From assembly GCA_964545855.1 (NCBI GenBank), contig CAZJHD010000072.1, positions 1 through 21,177 on the forward strand: a DNA stretch of 21,177 nucleotides, written 5' to 3'. A program made the position numbers and the translations under genes. Every line of letters starts with the position of its first letter. Positions within the stretch are counted from its first letter, which is position 1. Source of the stretch: CAZJHD01 sp964545855. Its GTDB lineage: Bacteria; Planctomycetota; UBA1135; JACQFD01. This document shows positions 7,780 through 15,788 of the stretch, piece by piece. Under the pieces are notes generated by a model. The model worked only from the letters and a program-made list of their open reading frames with translations, did not search any database and was not told the DNA's origin.

Positions 7780-10460
7780 TCGCGATCCTGTCGTCGCTCC
7801 CTCTCCTGCTCGTCCTCCTCGCCCCGCAGGAGCCCGTCGGCGTCGGCGCGCGGCAGCTGCGCTCGGTCGTCGCGCTCGACGGCGCGTGGGAGGCGCGGCA
7901 CGACCCCGAGGGTCGAGGCATCGCCGAGGGCTGGGCGCTCCCCGTGTCGTCGGACGGCTGGTCCTCCGTGCGCGTGCCCTGCGTGCTCGAGAGCCACGAG
8001 CCCTTCGCGGGGAAGGACGGCGTCTTCTGGATGCGCCGCCAGTTCACCGTCGATCGCACGCCGACGGACCGCGAGCGGGTGCGGCTCCTCCTCGACCGCG
8101 TCGTCGAGTCGTGCCGCGTCTGGCTGAACGGCGTCGAGATCGGCTCCCACCGGGGCGGCGACGTCGCCTTCCGGCTCGACACCGGAGCGGCGCTGCTCCC
8201 GGGAACGAACACGGTGGCGGTCCGCATCGAGGACGCGCCGCACCCGGGGGCGCACGGGGGGTTCCGGGTGGCCGGGATCGCCGGCGGAGCCGCCGTCGAG
8301 TGGGTCGACGCGCTCACCGTGGAAGACCTGTTGGTCGTGCCCGTCGCCGGCGGCGACACGCCCGGACGCGTGGAGGTGCGCGCGCGCTGCGCGAGCACGC
8401 TCCCCGTCGCGCAGGAGGCGAGCCTCGACGTGGAGATCCTGATGCCGCCGGCCTCCGGCGCCCTCGTCTCGGCGCGTCTCGACTTCACGATCGAAGCGGG
8501 CGGCACGGCGGAGCCGCGCGTCCTCCTGACGATCCCCGAGGCGAAGACCTGGGCGCCCGGCAGCCCGAACCTCTACCTCGCGGCGGCGACGCTCCTCACG
8601 ACGGGCGTGCCGCGCGACGAGCGCGTGTCCGTGCTCGGGCTCCGCTCGGTGTCGATCCGCGGGCCGAAATTCGAGCTGAACGGGTCGACGATGCCGGTGC
8701 GCTGCGCCGTCGACGGCGGCTACGAGTTCGCGACGTTCCTCGTGCCGGGACCGCTGGTCCCCTCGCGCAAGAAGCTGGAGCTCCTCGCGGCGTCCGGTTT
8801 CAACGGAGTCAGCGTGCCCGGGCGTCTGCCGCCGCTCGACCTCGTGGAGGCGGCGAACAACCTCGGAATGCTCCTCTTCCTGCAGCCGAGCCCCGGACCC
8901 GATCTGGCGGAGCGCATCCGGCGCTACCGCAGCTCGCCCTCCGTCGTCTGGTGGGGGATCGCCGACGGAACCGACGACGACCTGCGTCTCGTGCGGGACC
9001 TCGATCCCGACGCGATCGTCTCCCGCGACGCGGTGCGCGAGGGCCGGAGCTCCTACTACCTGCCGGGCGCCGCGACCGCCGTCGACTACCTGCGTCCCGA
9101 CTTCCACCTCGACGCGCCCCTCGGCGAGTCGGCGAACACGCGGCTGCGCGAGCTGGGCGACCGCGACGAGTTCGCTTTCGTGACGGCCTCGGCGGGCTTC
9201 GCCTTCGTCGCGCCCGACAAGGCGATTGCCTCCCTCGGGGGCGAGCCGTGGCGCGAGGAGACGCGGCTCCTCGCGCCGCGCGCCGCGCGCTGGAAGACGG
9301 CCTTCGCCGAGGGGCCGCTCCGCGAGTACTTCGCCGATCCGGACGCGCTGATCGAGTCGTCGGAGACGCTCCACGCGATCGCGACGCAGCGGCTCATCGA
9401 GGGTCTCCGCGCGAACCCGCGCGTCGGCGCCCTCGCCATCCGCTGGCTGGCCGACGATCCCCTGCGGCCCGGGCGCGGCCTGCTCGACTTCGTCGGCCGA
9501 CCGAAGAAGGCGGGCACGACGACGAAGCTCGCCAACTATCCGCGTCGCGCCATCGCGATCCCGCACCGGCGCAGCGGCGAGGTGGGCCCCCGCGGCAGCG
9601 TCGATGTCGACGTCGGCTCCGCCGCCGACTCGGGCAACCCCATCCGCGTGGAATGGTGCGAGATCGGCCAGCCCGACGGCGTGAACGGTGTCACGAAGAC
9701 CGTGGGCAGCGAGCGGGCCCCGTGGCTGGTCTCGGCGAGCGTCGGCTTCCAGAAGGGGGAGGGGATCTACGTCTTCCATCCGTTCTGGGAGGAGCTCGAG
9801 GCGCCCGACGTGGAGGCCGTGCCGCTCCTCGGCATCGCGCTCGCGCAGCGTCTCTGGGAGCGCGACCATCGGCCCCTCGTCCGCCCGCAGCCGCACGTGG
9901 CCGTCGTGGGAGACCTGGGGAATCTCTGGGACGACGAGAACGCGTTCCTCGACGTCGCCGATGCGCTCGAGGTAGCGCGCGCGGGAGGCGTGACGATCCT
10001 GCTCTCGGCCCTCGCTCCCGGGGAGCCCCTGGGCGAGCTCGGCTGCCTGCCGCCCCTGCGGATCGTCGAGACCGCCGGCGCGCTCCACGCGTCGTCGGCG
10101 CATCCGGCCTTCGCCTCCGTCGCCGGCAAGGGGCTCTTCTTCGACTCCATGAGCGAGCTCGTCCCGCGCCATGCGATCGCGATCCCGGAGGGAGCGGAGG
10201 CGCTCGCCATCGCCATCGACGACCACGCGGCGGTGCTCGGCGCGGACCTGCTGCGGCTGCCCCTCGGCGCGGGCTCCGTCTATCTGGGGACGCTGCCCCT
10301 CGCCCGTCACTACTTCGACGACGTGGCGGCGCGTCGCATCGCCGCGAACCTCGTGGGTGCCGCGGGCGAAGCGCCGTCGGGCTTCGCGACGCCGAAGCCG
10401 CGCAGCGACCGCGAGGAGCTGCGTACGCGCTTCCGTGCGGCCCGCGCGAAGCGAGACTGA
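7776..10460 (+). CDS. Secreted glycoside hydrolase family 2-like protein, probably catalytically inactive
   Basis: 894 residues. The start is TTG at 7776, inside the TTGA overlap with the preceding stop; GGAG at 7767-7770 is well placed for it and there is no better in-frame start. Residues 1-17 form a hydrophobic signal sequence (IAILSSLPLLLVLLAP). Residues about 30-150 match the GH2 jelly-roll sugar-binding domain (DGAWEARHDPEG, VPCVLESHEPFAGKDGVFWMRRQF, CRVWLNGVEIGSHRGG). An Ig-like domain and a barrel-like domain (about 300-570) follow, then a C-terminal alpha/beta domain resembling ThuA or amidotransferase folds. At the GH2 acid/base position, where WSxGNE is usual, it reads WGIADG (393-398). 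The nucleophile strand reads FVTASAG without Glu. It may bind rather than cut glycans. xylA starts 26 nt downstream, suggesting a link to pentose or plant-polymer use. Confidence 0.82.
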   Translation: MIAILSSLPLLLVLLAPQEPVGVGARQLRSVVALDGAWEARHDPEGRGIAEGWALPVSSDGWSSVRVPCVLESHEPFAGKDGVFWMRRQFTVDRTPTDRERVRLLLDRVVESCRVWLNGVEIGSHRGGDVAFRLDTGAALLPGTNTVAVRIEDAPHPGAHGGFRVAGIAGGAAVEWVDALTVEDLLVVPVAGGDTPGRVEVRARCASTLPVAQEASLDVEILMPPASGALVSARLDFTIEAGGTAEPRVLLTIPEAKTWAPGSPNLYLAAATLLTTGVPRDERVSVLGLRSVSIRGPKFELNGSTMPVRCAVDGGYEFATFLVPGPLVPSRKKLELLAASGFNGVSVPGRLPPLDLVEAANNLGMLLFLQPSPGPDLAERIRRYRSSPSVVWWGIADGTDDDLRLVRDLDPDAIVSRDAVREGRSSYYLPGAATAVDYLRPDFHLDAPLGESANTRLRELGDRDEFAFVTASAGFAFVAPDKAIASLGGEPWREETRLLAPRAARWKTAFAEGPLREYFADPDALIESSETLHAIATQRLIEGLRANPRVGALAIRWLADDPLRPGRGLLDFVGRPKKAGTTTKLANYPRRAIAIPHRRSGEVGPRGSVDVDVGSAADSGNPIRVEWCEIGQPDGVNGVTKTVGSERAPWLVSASVGFQKGEGIYVFHPFWEELEAPDVEAVPLLGIALAQRLWERDHRPLVRPQPHVAVVGDLGNLWDDENAFLDVADALEVARAGGVTILLSALAPGEPLGELGCLPPLRIVETAGALHASSAHPAFASVAGKGLFFDSMSELVPRHAIAIPEGAEALAIAIDDHAAVLGADLLRLPLGAGSVYLGTLPLARHYFDDVAARRIAANLVGAAGEAPSGFATPKPRSDREELRTRFRAARAKRD

Positions 10461-10486
10461 GCCGAGCGCCACCCGGAGCCTCCGCC

Positions 10487-11719
10487 ATGTCCGACGCCTA
10501 CGCCCCCAAGCCCGACGATCGGTTCTCCTTCGGACTCTGGACCGTCGGGAATCCCGGGCGGGATCCCTTCGGGGAGCCAGTGCGACCGCGCCTCGATCCG
10601 ATCGACGCCGTGGAGCTTCTGGCCGGCGTCGGCGCCTGGGGCGTGAACCTCCACGACAACGACCTCGTCCCGATCGACGCCGCGGCGTCCGAGCGCGATC
10701 GGCTCGTGAAGGAGTTCCGCAAGGCCTGCCGCGATCACGGGCTCGTCGTGCCGATGGCGACGACGAACCTCTTCACCGATCCCGTCTTCAAGGACGGCGC
10801 CTTCACGAGCAACGACGGGAGGGTTCGCGCCTACGCGCTGCAGAAGACGATGCGCGCGATCGACATCGGCGTGGAGCTCGGCGCGAAGGTCTACGTCTTC
10901 TGGGGCGGACGCGAGGGAACGGAGGTGGATGCGTCGAAGGACCCGCGCGAGGCCGTGAAGCGCTTCCGCGAGGCGCTCGACTTCCTCTGCGAGTACTCGA
11001 TCGACCAGGGCTACTCGCTGCGGTTCGCCCTGGAGGCGAAGCCCAACGAGCCGCGGGGCGACCTCTTCTTCCCGACGACGGGCCACTACCTCGCGTTCAT
11101 CTCGACGCTCGCGCATCCCGAGATGGTGGGCGTGAACCCCGAGGTGGCCCACGAGCACATGGCGGGGCTCAACATGCACCACGCCGTGGCCCAGGCGATC
11201 GAGATGGGGAAGCTCTTCCACATCGACCTGAACGACCAGATCCCGGGGCGCTACGACCAGGACTTCCGCTTCGGCTCCGCCAACCCGAAGGCGGCGTTCT
11301 ACCTCGTGCGGCTCCTGGAGGAGTCGGGCTACGAGGGGCCGCGCCACTTCGACGCGCACGCCTACCGCACGGAGGATCGCGACGGCGTGCGGGAGTTCGC
11401 GCGCGGCTGCATGCGCACCTACCTCGTGCTGCGCGAGAAGGCCCGCGCGATGCGCGAGGACCGCGAGATCCAGGAGATCCTCGCGCGCATCCATCGCCAC
11501 GGCGACGACCACGGAGACCTGATGCGCGGCTACTCCTCCCAGCGCGCGCGGCGCCTCAAGGAGCTCCCGATCTCGCGCGCGGCGCTGGCGGCGCCGGGCC
11601 TCGAGTACGAGCGCCTCGACCAGCTCGTTACGGAGCTGCTCCTCGGCGTGCGCGGCTCGATCCCTCCTTCCTCGTCCAAGACCCCGTCCTCCGGGAGGTC
11701 CCGTGGCGGCCGCCGGTAA
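10487..11719 (+). CDS. xylA: Xylose isomerase, Thermus/actinobacterial type
   Basis: 410 residues. It converts D-xylose to D-xylulose (also glucose to fructose) with two divalent metals in a TIM barrel; cytoplasmic. All key residues of the Streptomyces/Thermus class are present: His56 in LHDND, Phe96, Trp139 in WGGRE, Glu183 and Lys185 in LEAKPNEPRGD, Glu219 and His222 in NPEVAHEHMAGLN, Asp247, Asp257, Asp259, and Asp289 in RHFDAHAYRTED. The HFDAHA form is Thermus-like. GGAG at 10475-10478 is 8 nt before the ATG. Family members normally end at LLGVRG; here 20 extra residues (SIPPSSSKTPSSGRSRGGRR) follow, encoded over the ribosome site and start of ddaH. No xylulokinase gene is visible nearby. 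Co-transcription with 4087-10460 is likely from the spacing. Confidence 0.97.
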   Translation: MSDAYAPKPDDRFSFGLWTVGNPGRDPFGEPVRPRLDPIDAVELLAGVGAWGVNLHDNDLVPIDAAASERDRLVKEFRKACRDHGLVVPMATTNLFTDPVFKDGAFTSNDGRVRAYALQKTMRAIDIGVELGAKVYVFWGGREGTEVDASKDPREAVKRFREALDFLCEYSIDQGYSLRFALEAKPNEPRGDLFFPTTGHYLAFISTLAHPEMVGVNPEVAHEHMAGLNMHHAVAQAIEMGKLFHIDLNDQIPGRYDQDFRFGSANPKAAFYLVRLLEESGYEGPRHFDAHAYRTEDRDGVREFARGCMRTYLVLREKARAMREDREIQEILARIHRHGDDHGDLMRGYSSQRARRLKELPISRAALAAPGLEYERLDQLVTELLLGVRGSIPPSSSKTPSSGRSRGGRR

Positions 11720-12509
11720 TCCGACTCGTCCCGTCTACCGCATGCCGCGCGTCGCGATCGTTCGAGACGTGCCCGACAGCTACTCCCGCTGCCTCCTGCG
11801 GGCGTCGCCGAGACCGGAGATCGACGTGCGTCTCGCCCGCTCGCAGCACAGCGCCTACGTGGAGCAGCTCGACATGTACGGCGTCGAGGTGGTGCGCCTC
11901 CCGGCCGACGAGCGGTTCCCCGACTCGCCCTTCGTCGAGGACACCTTCGTGATCCTGCGGGACGTGGCGCTCGCCTGCCGGCTCGCGGAGCCGACGCGGC
12001 AGGGCGAGGTGGAGGGCGTCGTCGCCGAGGTGGCGAAGTACCGCAAGGTGGAGCACGTCGAGGCGCCGGCGGTGCTCGAGGGCGGCGACGTGCTCGCGAT
12101 CGGGGAGACGCTCTTCGTCGGTGTCGGCGGGAGGACCAACGAGGCCGGCGCCGCGGCGCTGGAGAAGGCGGCGGCGCGCGAGGGGAAGAAGGTGGTGCGC
12201 GTGCCGCTCACGGGCGGCGCGCTGCACCTGAAGAGCGTCGTGAACGCCGTGCGCCCGGGACTCCTCGCCGGCGCGAAGGGCTGCTTCGATCCGAAGCTCT
12301 TCGCCGGGCACGAGTTCGTCTGGGTGGACGAGAAGGAGCGCGCCGGCGCGAATCTGCTCCCGATCCTCGCGGCGGTCTACGTGACGCACGCGGCGCCGAG
12401 GCTCGAGGACGCGCTGCGCCACCGCGGCGTCAGCACGATCCAGTTCGAGATCTCCGAGTTCGAGAAGGGCGACGGCGGGCTCACCTGCCTGTCGCTGCGG
12501 ATCGACTGA
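11703..12509 (+). CDS. ddaH: N(G),N(G)-dimethylarginine dimethylaminohydrolase (dimethylargininase)
   Basis: 268 residues. It hydrolyses methylated arginine to citrulline plus methylamine or dimethylamine; cytoplasmic, five-bladed propeller of the guanidino-modifying superfamily. The catalytic set is in place: Glu126 in LEGGDV, His175 in LHLKSVVN, Cys262 in GGLTCLSLR. Substrate-site segments RFPDSPFVEDT (71-81) and GGRTNEAG (142-149) are also typical. Start GTG 11703 has GGAGG at 11694-11698 just upstream and overlaps the xylA end by 17 nt. ATG at 11742 (MPRVAIVRD) fits the usual family N-terminus and is the alternative. It is the last gene of the plus-strand block and converges on the transporter pair with a 28-nt gap. 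Homologous arginine deiminase-like activities cannot be fully excluded, but Cys/His/Glu spacing and length fit DDAH best. Confidence 0.92.
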   Translation: MAAAGNPTRPVYRMPRVAIVRDVPDSYSRCLLRASPRPEIDVRLARSQHSAYVEQLDMYGVEVVRLPADERFPDSPFVEDTFVILRDVALACRLAEPTRQGEVEGVVAEVAKYRKVEHVEAPAVLEGGDVLAIGETLFVGVGGRTNEAGAAALEKAAAREGKKVVRVPLTGGALHLKSVVNAVRPGLLAGAKGCFDPKLFAGHEFVWVDEKERAGANLLPILAAVYVTHAAPRLEDALRHRGVSTIQFEISEFEKGDGGLTCLSLRID

Positions 12510-12537
12510 GAGACACTTCGCGGACCTGAGCCCGCCG

Positions 12538-12645
12538 TCAGTCCTCCGGCGGCGGCGCCGAGAGCACTTTCCAGAAGCACCAGGCGGCGAGGACGACCAC
12601 CGACGAGACGGAGACGACCATGAAGATCCAGGCGGTGATGGTCAT
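12538..12645 (-). CDS. MetS-type NSS transporter small subunit (35 residues)
   Basis: Reads MTITAWIFMVVSVSSVVVLA, then AWCFWKVLSAPPPED and stop. It is one transmembrane helix ending in a Trp/Phe-rich edge and a short charged tail, the pattern of MetS, the small partner of the Corynebacterium methionine/alanine importer MetP. Its ATG overlaps the transporter stop in an ATGA, so translation is probably coupled. GGAGGAG lies about 5 nt upstream, inside the transporter's last codons. Position directly downstream of an NSS transporter is exactly where metS genes are found. In the known system the small subunit is needed for full transport. The name is by context and shape, since 35 residues give little sequence to compare. 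Confidence 0.85.
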   Translation of the reverse strand: MTITAWIFMVVSVSSVVVLAAWCFWKVLSAPPPED

Positions 12646-14315
12646 CGCGCTCCTCCCTTCGACCTCGAGCCGGTTTCGATCTCGTCATCGGGCGGGCGCT
12701 CGCCGTCGAGGTCGAGCCCCTGCGCCCGCCACCGCTTCGCGCCGATCGCGGTGACGGTGAGCAGCATCACGACGACGGCGAGGATGAGCACCCAGGAGTA
12801 GATCGCCACGTGATCGGGCTCTTGGTGGGTCACGACGCCGTTCGCCTCCACGTCTCCGCCGAGGATCTTGCGGATGTAGTCGGGCACGTTGTTCACGCAG
12901 AAGCCGACGAAGATCACGAGGAGGTAGATCGGCGCGACGTACTTCAGGATCACGCGGAAGATCCCCGGGATGCGGATCTGCGCGCCTTGGTGCGCCTCCT
13001 CGAGGCCGCGGTCGATGCCGAAGACCCACCCGAAGAGGATGAGCTGCAGGCCGGCCACGACGAAGATCATGAACGTGCCGACCCAGAAGTCGATCGTGTC
13101 GAGGGCCGTCAGATTCTTGCTGAAGTAGAGGACGAAGACGTTCCCGACGAGCGCGATCCCCATCACGATCGTCGTCGCGGCGCGCTGGGTGACGCCGAGC
13201 GATTCCTGGAAGAAGGCCTTGGTCGGCTGGAGCATCGAGAGCGAGCTCGTGATGGCCGCCAGGAAGAGCATGAAGAACCAGATGGCGCCGAAGAACCGGC
13301 CCGCCGGCATGTGGGCGAACACGACGGGCAGCGCGTTGAAACCGGTGCTGAAGGTGCCGCCCGTGTTCTCGACGGTCGCCGCGAGGCCGAGGAAGACCAC
13401 CGACGCCGTGAGGGTGATCATCCCGCCGAAGGCCACCTCGAAGAGCTCATTGGTCGCCGAGGAGGTGAGGCCCGAGAGCACCACGTCGTCCTTCCGCCGC
13501 AAGTACGACGCGTAGTTGATGATCACGCCGAAGCCGACGGAGAGGCTGAAGAAGATCTGCCCCGCGGCGGCGAGCCACGTCTTGAAGTCTCCGAGCTTCG
13601 AGAAATCGGGGTTCCACATGAAGTTCAGCCCCGACGACACGTTCTGCTCCGGCGCGCTCGCGTCGGGCGTGCCCAGCGTGAGGACGCGCACGAGGACGAC
13701 GACGGCGCAGATCGCCATGGCCGGCATCGCCCAACTGCAGAACTTCTCGATGCCCTTGGAGAGGCCCCGGTAGATGAAGTAGGCATTGACGACGCTCGTG
13801 ATGATCCAGAAGACGACGCTCTGGTGCAGTCCGCCGCCATAGATGAAGCCGTCGGAGGCGCTGCCCGTCGTCCGCTCGAAGGCGCCCTTCGACGCGGCCA
13901 CCTGCTCGGTGACCGTCATCCCCGTGTCGATCCCGATGTTCCCCACGGCGTAGTCCCACGCGTAGGAGAGACACCAGCTCTCGACGAGGACGTACCAGAA
14001 GTAGACGCAGAGCGGGATCAGCACGGAGGTGATCCCGAGGTATCGCGCGATGGATCCGCGCCCGACGACGCCGAGGATCGCGGGTCCCGAGTGGAAGCCC
14101 TTGCGACCGCCGTAGCGCCCGATCGTCCACTCCGCCCAGCCGATGGGGATCCCCAGCAGCAGCAGCGAGATGAAGTAGGGGATCATGAACGCCCCGCCTC
14201 CGTTCTGCGCGGCGTTCCCCGGGAAGCGCAGGAAGTTGCCGAGGCCGACGGCCGATCCCGCGACGGCGAGGATGACTCCGAGGCGGGTGCCCCACTGCTG
14301 CTTCTGCTCGGTCAT
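12642..14315 (-). CDS. Na+-dependent NSS-family (SLC6/LeuT-like) amino acid transporter
   Basis: 557 residues with about 11-12 hydrophobic segments. The N-terminal signature WGTRLGVILAVAGSAVGLGN (8-27) plus FLRFPGNAAQNGGGAF is the LeuT TM1-TM2 region, holding the unwound helix and the sodium/substrate contacts. Secondary transport of amino acids driven by Na+ is the family function. The pairing with a MetS-like protein suggests a methionine/alanine (MetP-type) importer; other neutral amino acids are possible. The start at ATG 14315 was chosen because TM1 begins right after it, as in relatives; the frame runs further upstream but with poor base usage. A weak AGGA lies 11 nt before it. The C-terminal tail is charged (DGERPPDDEIETGSRSK). 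Confidence 0.94.
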   Translation of the reverse strand: MTEQKQQWGTRLGVILAVAGSAVGLGNFLRFPGNAAQNGGGAFMIPYFISLLLLGIPIGWAEWTIGRYGGRKGFHSGPAILGVVGRGSIARYLGITSVLIPLCVYFWYVLVESWCLSYAWDYAVGNIGIDTGMTVTEQVAASKGAFERTTGSASDGFIYGGGLHQSVVFWIITSVVNAYFIYRGLSKGIEKFCSWAMPAMAICAVVVLVRVLTLGTPDASAPEQNVSSGLNFMWNPDFSKLGDFKTWLAAAGQIFFSLSVGFGVIINYASYLRRKDDVVLSGLTSSATNELFEVAFGGMITLTASVVFLGLAATVENTGGTFSTGFNALPVVFAHMPAGRFFGAIWFFMLFLAAITSSLSMLQPTKAFFQESLGVTQRAATTIVMGIALVGNVFVLYFSKNLTALDTIDFWVGTFMIFVVAGLQLILFGWVFGIDRGLEEAHQGAQIRIPGIFRVILKYVAPIYLLVIFVGFCVNNVPDYIRKILGGDVEANGVVTHQEPDHVAIYSWVLILAVVVMLLTVTAIGAKRWRAQGLDLDGERPPDDEIETGSRSKGGAR

Positions 14316-14514
14316 TGAGTTCCGATCCTGGCGAGAGCGCGGGAGGGATGCGCTCGCGGGCACGGCGATCGACGCGGGCCAGGCCGGCGAGAGGCGCGGA
14401 ACCCTACTCGCCGCGGCCAGCGGCGGCAACGAGGGCGGGATCGGCGTTGCTGCCCGTGGCGGAGGTGCGCCGCAGGGCGAGCGCGCCGTGCGCCGGGGCC
14501 CGCGCGTGGCTCGG

Positions 14515-14541
14515 TTGACTTCCGCCGCGGACAGGTAGGCT
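14515..14541 (+). promoter_or_regulatory. Candidate -35/-10 promoter for the 14575 gene run
   Basis: TTGACT (14515-14520) and TAGGCT (14536-14541) are separated by 15 nt, somewhat short of the usual 17. They lie 33 nt before the ATG at 14575, in a non-coding gap between divergent genes. A start of transcription near 14548 would leave a leader of about 27 nt. Confidence 0.4.
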
Positions 14542-14574
14542 CCGGGATCTCCGCGACGCTCCGCCGCACCGACG

Positions 14575-14925
14575 ATGAACAAGATCCAGCGACGCATCGC
14601 CGACGCGCGGCGGCCCGCCCGCGACGCCGACCTCGAGACCCTCCCGGGCATCGGTCCGAGCATCGCCGAGGACCTCCGCGCCCTCGGCGTCCGCCGCGTC
14701 GGCGATCTCGTCGGCCGCGACCCCGAGGACCTCTACCGTCGGAGCTGCACGCTCGCCGGCACGACGATCGACCGCTGCCTCCTCTACGTCTATCGCTGCG
14801 CCTGCTACGCCGCGCGGACGGCGCGTCCCGCGCCCGAGAAGCTCGACTGGTGGTGGTGGAAGGACCGGGTCGGGCGTTCGCCGTCGGGGCGCGCCTCGGT
14901 GGGGGATTCCATCCAGCGGCGGTGA
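14575..14925 (+). CDS. Cdd1-type helix-hairpin-helix protein (pathogenicity-locus family)
   Basis: 116 residues. Residues 21-48 form a helix-hairpin-helix, LETLPGIGPSIAEDLRALGV, of the kind that grips DNA backbones or other helices. The rest matches the small Cdd1 family: DPEDLYRRSCTLAGTTIDRC (49-68), YVYRCACYAA (71-80), and PEKLDWWWWKD (87-97). The conserved cysteines (58, 68, 75, 77) are present. Family members are usually about 90-110 residues, so this is full length; the last 20 residues are variable. Biochemical function is unknown; DNA binding is inferred from the motif. It heads a run of small plus-strand genes and has a possible promoter at 14515-14541. The next gene starts 27 nt later. 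Confidence 0.83.
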   Translation: MNKIQRRIADARRPARDADLETLPGIGPSIAEDLRALGVRRVGDLVGRDPEDLYRRSCTLAGTTIDRCLLYVYRCACYAARTARPAPEKLDWWWWKDRVGRSPSGRASVGDSIQRR

Positions 14926-14952
14926 TCCGAGTGCCGATCTCGATCGTGCGCC

Positions 14953-15324
14953 ATGAAGACCCGCGTCGAGTTCCGTGCCCGGAGATTCCCGCCGTCGGAC
15001 GGCGCGCTGGCGACGCACCTGCGGGATCGCCTGCGCGCGGCCGGCGTCGAGGTCGGGGAGATCGTCGAGGAGGACTGGGGCTGGGTCCTCCCCGTGTCCA
15101 ACGAAGCGTTCCCGCTCTGGATCGGCTGCGGCCCGCGGGACGACGTGCCCGGTGGATTCCTCTGCTTCCTCGAGCCGAGCCGCCCGAGGATCCGGCGATG
15201 GCTTCGCACGATCGACACGAGCGGACCCGTGGCGCGGCTCGCCGAGACTCTGGACCGCGTGCTCGCGGAGGATCCGGGCACCGAGGACGTCCGCTGGTGG
15301 AGCGAGGAGGAGGCGCGCGTCTGA
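14953..15324 (+). CDS. Conserved small cytoplasmic protein of unknown function
   Basis: 123 residues, no signal peptide or membrane segment. The sequence contains VEEDWGWVLPVSNEAFPLWI (38-57), then GCGPRDD, GGFLCFLEP and EDVRWWSEEE, which I recognise as the conserved blocks of a widespread, uncharacterised bacterial family whose members begin with a similar MKTRVEFRxxRFP. The Trp-rich alternating pattern suggests a compact alpha/beta fold. No catalytic motif is evident. Its TGA overlaps the CTG proposed as start of the next gene, and its last codons carry that gene's Shine-Dalgarno sequence (GGAGGAGG near 15306-15313), so the two are probably translated together. Confidence 0.75.
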   Translation: MKTRVEFRARRFPPSDGALATHLRDRLRAAGVEVGEIVEEDWGWVLPVSNEAFPLWIGCGPRDDVPGGFLCFLEPSRPRIRRWLRTIDTSGPVARLAETLDRVLAEDPGTEDVRWWSEEEARV

Positions 15325-15773
15325 CGCGCGGATGCGCGGCGGTGCTCGTCGCGCTGCTGGCGGCAGGGGCTAGCCGGTCGGCTCCGAACGCGACGGCCGA
15401 GCCCGCGGGCGCGTCGCGCCTCGCGGAGGTGCGTGCACGGAACGCGGCGATGGAGGAGCGCTTCCGCGCCGGCGATCTGCGGGGCGTGGCGGCCTTCTAC
15501 GCCGACGACGGCGTGCTCCTCGCTCCCGGCGGAGCGCGCGTCGAGGGCCGCGCGGCGATCGACGCCTACTGGGCGCGCTTCACGGAGCCCGTCGATTGGC
15601 GGCTCACGGTCGACGGGCTCGAGGGTGGCGACGACCTGCTGGTGCAGCGCGGCACGTCGCGCCTCGTGCGGCGGCGCGATGGCGTGGAGCACGTCTCGGA
15701 GGTGCGCTTCGTGCTGGTCTGGGTGCGGCAGGCCGACGGCATTCTCCGGATCGCCGTCGACGCCTACTGGTGA
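15321..15773 (+). CDS. Secreted SnoaL/DUF4440-like (NTF2 fold) protein with apparent CTG start
   Basis: 150 residues if started at CTG 15321. Residues 1-23 (MTRGCAAVLVALLAAGASRS if CTG is read as Met) form a good signal peptide. The domain from about 35 is NTF2-like: AEVRARNAAMEERFRAGDLR, GVAAFYADDGVLLAPGGARVEG, then VDWRLTVDGL, and VRFVLVWVRQADGILRIAVD at the end. Such domains bind small hydrophobic molecules, or are enzymes or accessory domains; the ligand is unknown. There is no ATG in frame. The only ordinary start is GTG at 15342, which would remove the basic n-region and lacks a ribosome site. CTG sits in a CTGA overlap with the previous stop and has a near-perfect GGAGGAGG about 7 nt before it. 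Confidence 0.78.
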   Translation: MTRGCAAVLVALLAAGASRSAPNATAEPAGASRLAEVRARNAAMEERFRAGDLRGVAAFYADDGVLLAPGGARVEGRAAIDAYWARFTEPVDWRLTVDGLEGGDDLLVQRGTSRLVRRRDGVEHVSEVRFVLVWVRQADGILRIAVDAYW

Positions 15774-15788
15774 GGCGGCGCGCGCGCC

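Noticed and set aside
7662..10472. 936-residue open frame antisense to the GH2-like gene
   Set aside because: Same kind of shadow, no recognisable domain.
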